Source of the DNA: Candidatus Firestoneibacteriota bacterium
GTDB lineage: Bacteria; Oederibacteriota; JAAXVQ01; JAUVAV01
NCBI GenBank assembly: GCA_030635415.1
Contig: DAOVYW010000024.1
Span: 1 to 16,848 of the forward strand
Length of the DNA stretch: 16,848 nt
Reading direction: 5' to 3'
Part shown: positions 14,343 through 16,848 of the stretch, piece by piece
How the letters are laid out: each line of letters begins with the position of its first letter
Position numbering within the stretch: position 1 is the stretch's first letter
Notes under the pieces: model-generated
What the model saw: only the letters and a program-made list of their open reading frames with translations
Database searches by the model: none
Told to the model about the DNA's origin: nothing
Made by a program: the position numbers and the translations under genes

Positions 14343-14795
14343 ATGGAACAAATTATTATGGCATTAGGTTGGTTTGGGGTTTTTTCTCCCATGGCACTGG
14401 GCGCGGTGGGCAGTATCATCGGCTGCGCGCGCGCCGGACAGGCTGCTTGCGGCGCCCTGCTGGAGACCGAGAGTGGGCATGGACGTTTTATCGGGGTTTC
14501 CGCCATGCCCTCTTCCCAGATTATTTATGGTATTGTGGTTATGCTTACCCTCCAGGGTTCACTCCATGCGGATACCGCACCGGGTATTTTCGCGATTGGG
14601 CTCTTAGCGGGTATCGCGCTGATGGCGAGCGGAGTGTACCAGGGATATTGCTGCGCGTCGGCGATTAATGTTTCGAAGAACAAAGCGGAAATTTTCGGTA
14701 TTTCGCTGGCACCCGCGGCGGTGGTGGAAGGCTTTGCGGTTTTTGCTTTTGTTTTCGCCCTGGTCTTAGTGGGTTCCCTGTCAGGAGGAAATTAG
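14343..14795 (+). CDS. ntpK: V-type ATPase subunit K (c-ring proteolipid, Na+-type residues)
   Basis: This is the rotor ring subunit carrying the transported ion. The product is 150 aa with four hydrophobic helices, a duplicated two-hairpin form like E. hirae NtpK. Ion-site residues match the Na+ site of NtpK: Met55 and Ser58-Gln59 with Tyr62 in MPSSQIIYG (for Leu61, Thr64, Gln65, Tyr68), Gln100 in VYQGYC (for Gln110) and Glu129 in VVEGFAV (for Glu139). Na+ coupling is therefore plausible but cannot be settled from sequence. Two in-frame ATGs exist, at 14337 and 14343. The later one is preferred because GGAG (14331-14334) is 8 bases from it and only 2 from the first; the first would overlap the I stop codon. 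Confidence 0.93.
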   Translation: MEQIIMALGWFGVFSPMALGAVGSIIGCARAGQAACGALLETESGHGRFIGVSAMPSSQIIYGIVVMLTLQGSLHADTAPGIFAIGLLAGIALMASGVYQGYCCASAINVSKNKAEIFGISLAPAAVVEGFAVFAFVFALVLVGSLSGGN

Positions 14796-14798
14796 CCG

Positions 14799-15473
14799 AT
14801 GGCAACCGATGAAAAAACCATTTCCGGTGTGCAGGAACTGATCGACCGTCTCCGCGACGATGGCATAGCCACCGGCAAAAAACAGTCTGACCAGATTTTA
14901 GAAAACGCGCATGCCAAGGTCCGAACCATGATCGTGCAAGCCGGCGCGGAAGTGAAAAAAATGCGGGCGCAAGCGGAAGCGGAGGTTGCGGCCGAGAAAA
15001 AATCTTTCCAGGAAGCGCTCCGTTTAGCGGCGCGGGACACGGAATTAAAACTTGAAAACGAGTTGCGCGCGGTTTTCACCGCGCATGTCCGGCACCTCCT
15101 CTCTTTAGAATTACAGGACCGCGATTTCTTGCGCCAATTGATTCTCCAAATTGCGGGCGCCGCTACCCGGGATATCCCGCCCGAACAAAAACTGGATATA
15201 AAAATCGCCGATTATTTATTTAATCCCGATGAAAAATCAACCGAGCTTACTGAGGCCAAACAAAAACAGTTGCATCATTTTATCTTAGGTGTTTCCCGTG
15301 AGATGTTACGCGCGGGGGTGGAATTACATCCCGCGGGCAATGATAATCACGGGATTAAAGTCTCTTTAGTGGGAGAAGAATTGGAAATCGATCTTTCGGA
15401 AAAAGCCCTGATGGAACTGCTCTTGCAGCAATTGGCGCCTAAATTCAGATCTGTCATGCAAGGAAGCGAGTAA
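14799..15473 (+). CDS. ntpE: V-type ATPase subunit E (peripheral stalk)
   Basis: Subunit E is part of the outer stalk that holds the V1 head against rotation. The product is 224 aa. Residues about 25-100 form a long helix rich in Ala, Glu and Lys (for example AEVKKMRAQAEAEVAAEKKS), and the rest is a globular domain with the pattern VELHPAGNDNHGIKVSLVGE followed by a helical end, as in the E family. No separate G/H subunit to pair with it is visible in the operon. ATG at 14799 follows AGGAGG (14783-14788) and is 3 bp after the K stop codon. Confidence 0.87.
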   Translation: MATDEKTISGVQELIDRLRDDGIATGKKQSDQILENAHAKVRTMIVQAGAEVKKMRAQAEAEVAAEKKSFQEALRLAARDTELKLENELRAVFTAHVRHLLSLELQDRDFLRQLILQIAGAATRDIPPEQKLDIKIADYLFNPDEKSTELTEAKQKQLHHFILGVSREMLRAGVELHPAGNDNHGIKVSLVGEELEIDLSEKALMELLLQQLAPKFRSVMQGSE

Positions 15474-15487
15474 CCAATAAATACCTT

Positions 15488-16171
15488 ATGAGCCAAGTAA
15501 ATGTTTACTATACCTTGATCTCAAGTCTGCCCTATCTGCCGCGTTACGACCAGGTGGATCGTTTACCGATTAATCGGGAACGATTGCGGGAACGATTGAA
15601 AATGCTCGAACCTAGCGACGCTGAATTAATTGCGCAGATCGCCATTTTTTTATGCTGGGACCGGCAGCAGACTGCCTGCACGGACGCGGAAATGATCGCG
15701 CAATATGAAAAAATGCGCCCTTTTATGACCCAGCCGGCGTTAGCGGCTATCCTTGGATTTCGGATGGATCTAATCACCATCCTGGCCGCGCTCCGCCGCC
15801 GGCATCTGGGCTGGGGCGCACCGCAAGGTGATTCGCCCTGGAGTGTGAGCCGTTTGGCCAGGCAAATTGAGAATAATTGGGAAGACCCGACTTTTAAATT
15901 AGGCGCTGTCTATTCCTGGATCACGCCGGTTCGCGATTTGCTGGTTGCGGAAGAAACCGTGGCCTTGGATCGGCTGATTTTCAATTTAATCTGGGATCGG
16001 ATAAACCATCTGACTTCCGGTGTGGATTTTTGTTTAGAGAAACTTTTAGGATATTTATTTAAATGGGACGTCATAGAAAACTGGTTATCCTATGAGTCCC
16101 GCGCTGCGGAAATCAGATTCGCAGAACTCGTGCAGGAGGTTACGTGTGAGCACAAAATCGATTTTAAGTAA
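15488..16171 (+). CDS. DUF2764-like V-ATPase-associated protein (probable C/d-type subunit)
   Basis: This is a 227-aa, mainly helical and Trp-rich protein starting MSQVNVYYTLISSLPYLP. The YYxLISSLP opening and its position between E and A match the DUF2764 proteins found in V-ATPase operons of Bacteroidetes, Chlamydiae and Spirochaetes, where they are thought to take the place of subunit C (d), the socket joining rotor shaft and ring. It is somewhat shorter than many members (about 270 aa). There is no signal peptide or membrane segment. The ribosome site is weak: the only purine-rich stretch (AAGGAAGCGAG) overlaps the E stop codon about 20 bases upstream, so translation may depend on that of E. 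Its last 26 bases overlap the start of A. The family call rests on context plus the N-terminal motif. Confidence 0.75.
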   Translation: MSQVNVYYTLISSLPYLPRYDQVDRLPINRERLRERLKMLEPSDAELIAQIAIFLCWDRQQTACTDAEMIAQYEKMRPFMTQPALAAILGFRMDLITILAALRRRHLGWGAPQGDSPWSVSRLARQIENNWEDPTFKLGAVYSWITPVRDLLVAEETVALDRLIFNLIWDRINHLTSGVDFCLEKLLGYLFKWDVIENWLSYESRAAEIRFAELVQEVTCEHKIDFK

Positions 16172-16848
16172 TTCGTCCCTCGCCACCGCTAAAGTGGTGG
16201 CGGTGCGCGAAAGTTTGGTCACGATTGCCGTCACCAATCAGGCTATCCGGAAAAACGAGGTAGGCTATGTCTGTGTGGGCCAGGAACGATTGATGGCGGA
16301 AGTATTACGCATTCAAGGGCAAGAGGCTGATATGCAGGTGTTTGAAGACACCCGCGGTGTACGCGTGGGCGACCGCGTCGAGCTAACCGGAGAGATGCTC
16401 TCCGTCGGTCTCGGCCCCGGGCTGCTGGGACAAGTCTTTGATGGTCTGCAAAAGCCACTGGCGGTAATCGCCCGCGAGCATGGATATTTTCTTCCCCGGG
16501 GAGTGAAAGCGGCTCCTTTAAACACCGAAAAAAAATGGAACTTTACTCCGGTCGTCAAACCCGGTGATCAGGTAGTGGCCGGCCAAGTCATTGGAACTCT
16601 TCCGGAGGGAGCATTTACGCATAAAATCATGATGCCCTTTAATCTGACAACCACCGTGGAAATTACACGTATCTTGTCGGGCAGTTTTACCGTTAATCAA
16701 TCCGTCGCCTTTTATAAAAACGTCGCTGGTCAAGAAGAGGCCATTACGATGACCCAGCGCTGGCCGGTTCGAAAACCCCTGCCGGAATTAATGCTTAATC
16801 GCCGCCTTTGCACCCGCCTCTATCCTAATGAACCGATTACGACTACCA
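16146..16848 (+). CDS. ntpA: V-type ATPase catalytic subunit A (partial, 3' end outside the window)
   Basis: This is the catalytic subunit of the V1 head; only the first 234 codons are present. They read MSTKSILSNSSLATAKVVAV, then a beta-barrel N-domain with GYVCVGQERLMAEVLRIQG, QVFEDTRGVRVGDRVELTGE and LSVGLGPGLLGQVFDGLQKP, followed by the non-homologous bulge region typical of A (GYFLPRGVKAAPLNTEKKWN through HKIMMPFNL). The nucleotide-binding P-loop would lie just beyond the window end. The start is GTG at 16146 with AGGAGG (16134-16139) 6 bases before it, overlapping the previous gene by 26 bp in another frame. It is the last visible gene of the operon, although A usually precedes B. Confidence 0.93.
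   Translation, partial: MSTKSILSNSSLATAKVVAVRESLVTIAVTNQAIRKNEVGYVCVGQERLMAEVLRIQGQEADMQVFEDTRGVRVGDRVELTGEMLSVGLGPGLLGQVFDGLQKPLAVIAREHGYFLPRGVKAAPLNTEKKWNFTPVVKPGDQVVAGQVIGTLPEGAFTHKIMMPFNLTTTVEITRILSGSFTVNQSVAFYKNVAGQEEAITMTQRWPVRKPLPELMLNRRLCTRLYPNEPITTT

Overview
The window reads as an ordinary bacterial chromosome segment of intermediate GC content from a Gram-negative organism: it carries a signal-peptide-bearing beta-barrel protein, AGGAGG-type ribosome binding sites and two sigma-54 promoters. The rotary ATPase is the V/A type found in Chlamydiae, Spirochaetes and Bacteroidetes (it includes a DUF2764-like protein), although the PII protein, glutamine synthetase and NifA-like regulator look more like those of Deltaproteobacteria or Nitrospira. 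That mixture, together with dispersed palindromic repeats, suggests an uncultured or candidate-phylum anaerobe (Omnitrophota-like). This is an inference; no 16S or other marker is present.

Left block, minus strand (120-6411): pyrG (CTP synthase), ptsI (enzyme I of the phosphotransferase system) and, behind its own intrinsic terminator, a three-gene nitrogen operon of putative porin, amtB and a PII protein. The porin-amtB-PII operon is led by a good sigma-54 promoter at 6465-6480.

Centre, plus strand (6792-9951): a GAF/AAA+/Fis activator of the NifA/NtrC class lies between that divergent operon and glnA (glutamine synthetase), which has its own sigma-54 promoter at 8473-8488. A near-identical 17-bp partly dyad element lies exactly 113 bp upstream of the -12 element of both sigma-54 promoters, in the same orientation. 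The simplest reading is a compact local nitrogen regulon: the activator binds the element and switches on ammonium uptake with PII on one side and ammonium assimilation on the other.

Right block, plus strand (10575-16848): a V-type ATPase operon in the order B-D-I-K-E-DUF2764-A, with A cut by the window end. The usual order is a cyclic permutation of this (E-C-A-B-D-I-K or I-K-E-C-A-B-D), so the operon is broken between A and B. The K subunit has residues matching the Na+ site of the Enterococcus hirae rotor.

The gap between glnA and the ATPase (9952-10574) holds a 186-bp MITE-like element with 16-bp perfect terminal inverted repeats and a probable 3-bp target duplication, sitting inside a C5T4/A4G5 palindrome. 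Short dispersed palindromes occur at 1836-1865 and 6625-6700. No defence system, CRISPR array, prophage, tRNA or rRNA was seen. The points of most interest are the paired sigma-54 regulatory sites, the MITE nesting and the permuted ATPase operon.
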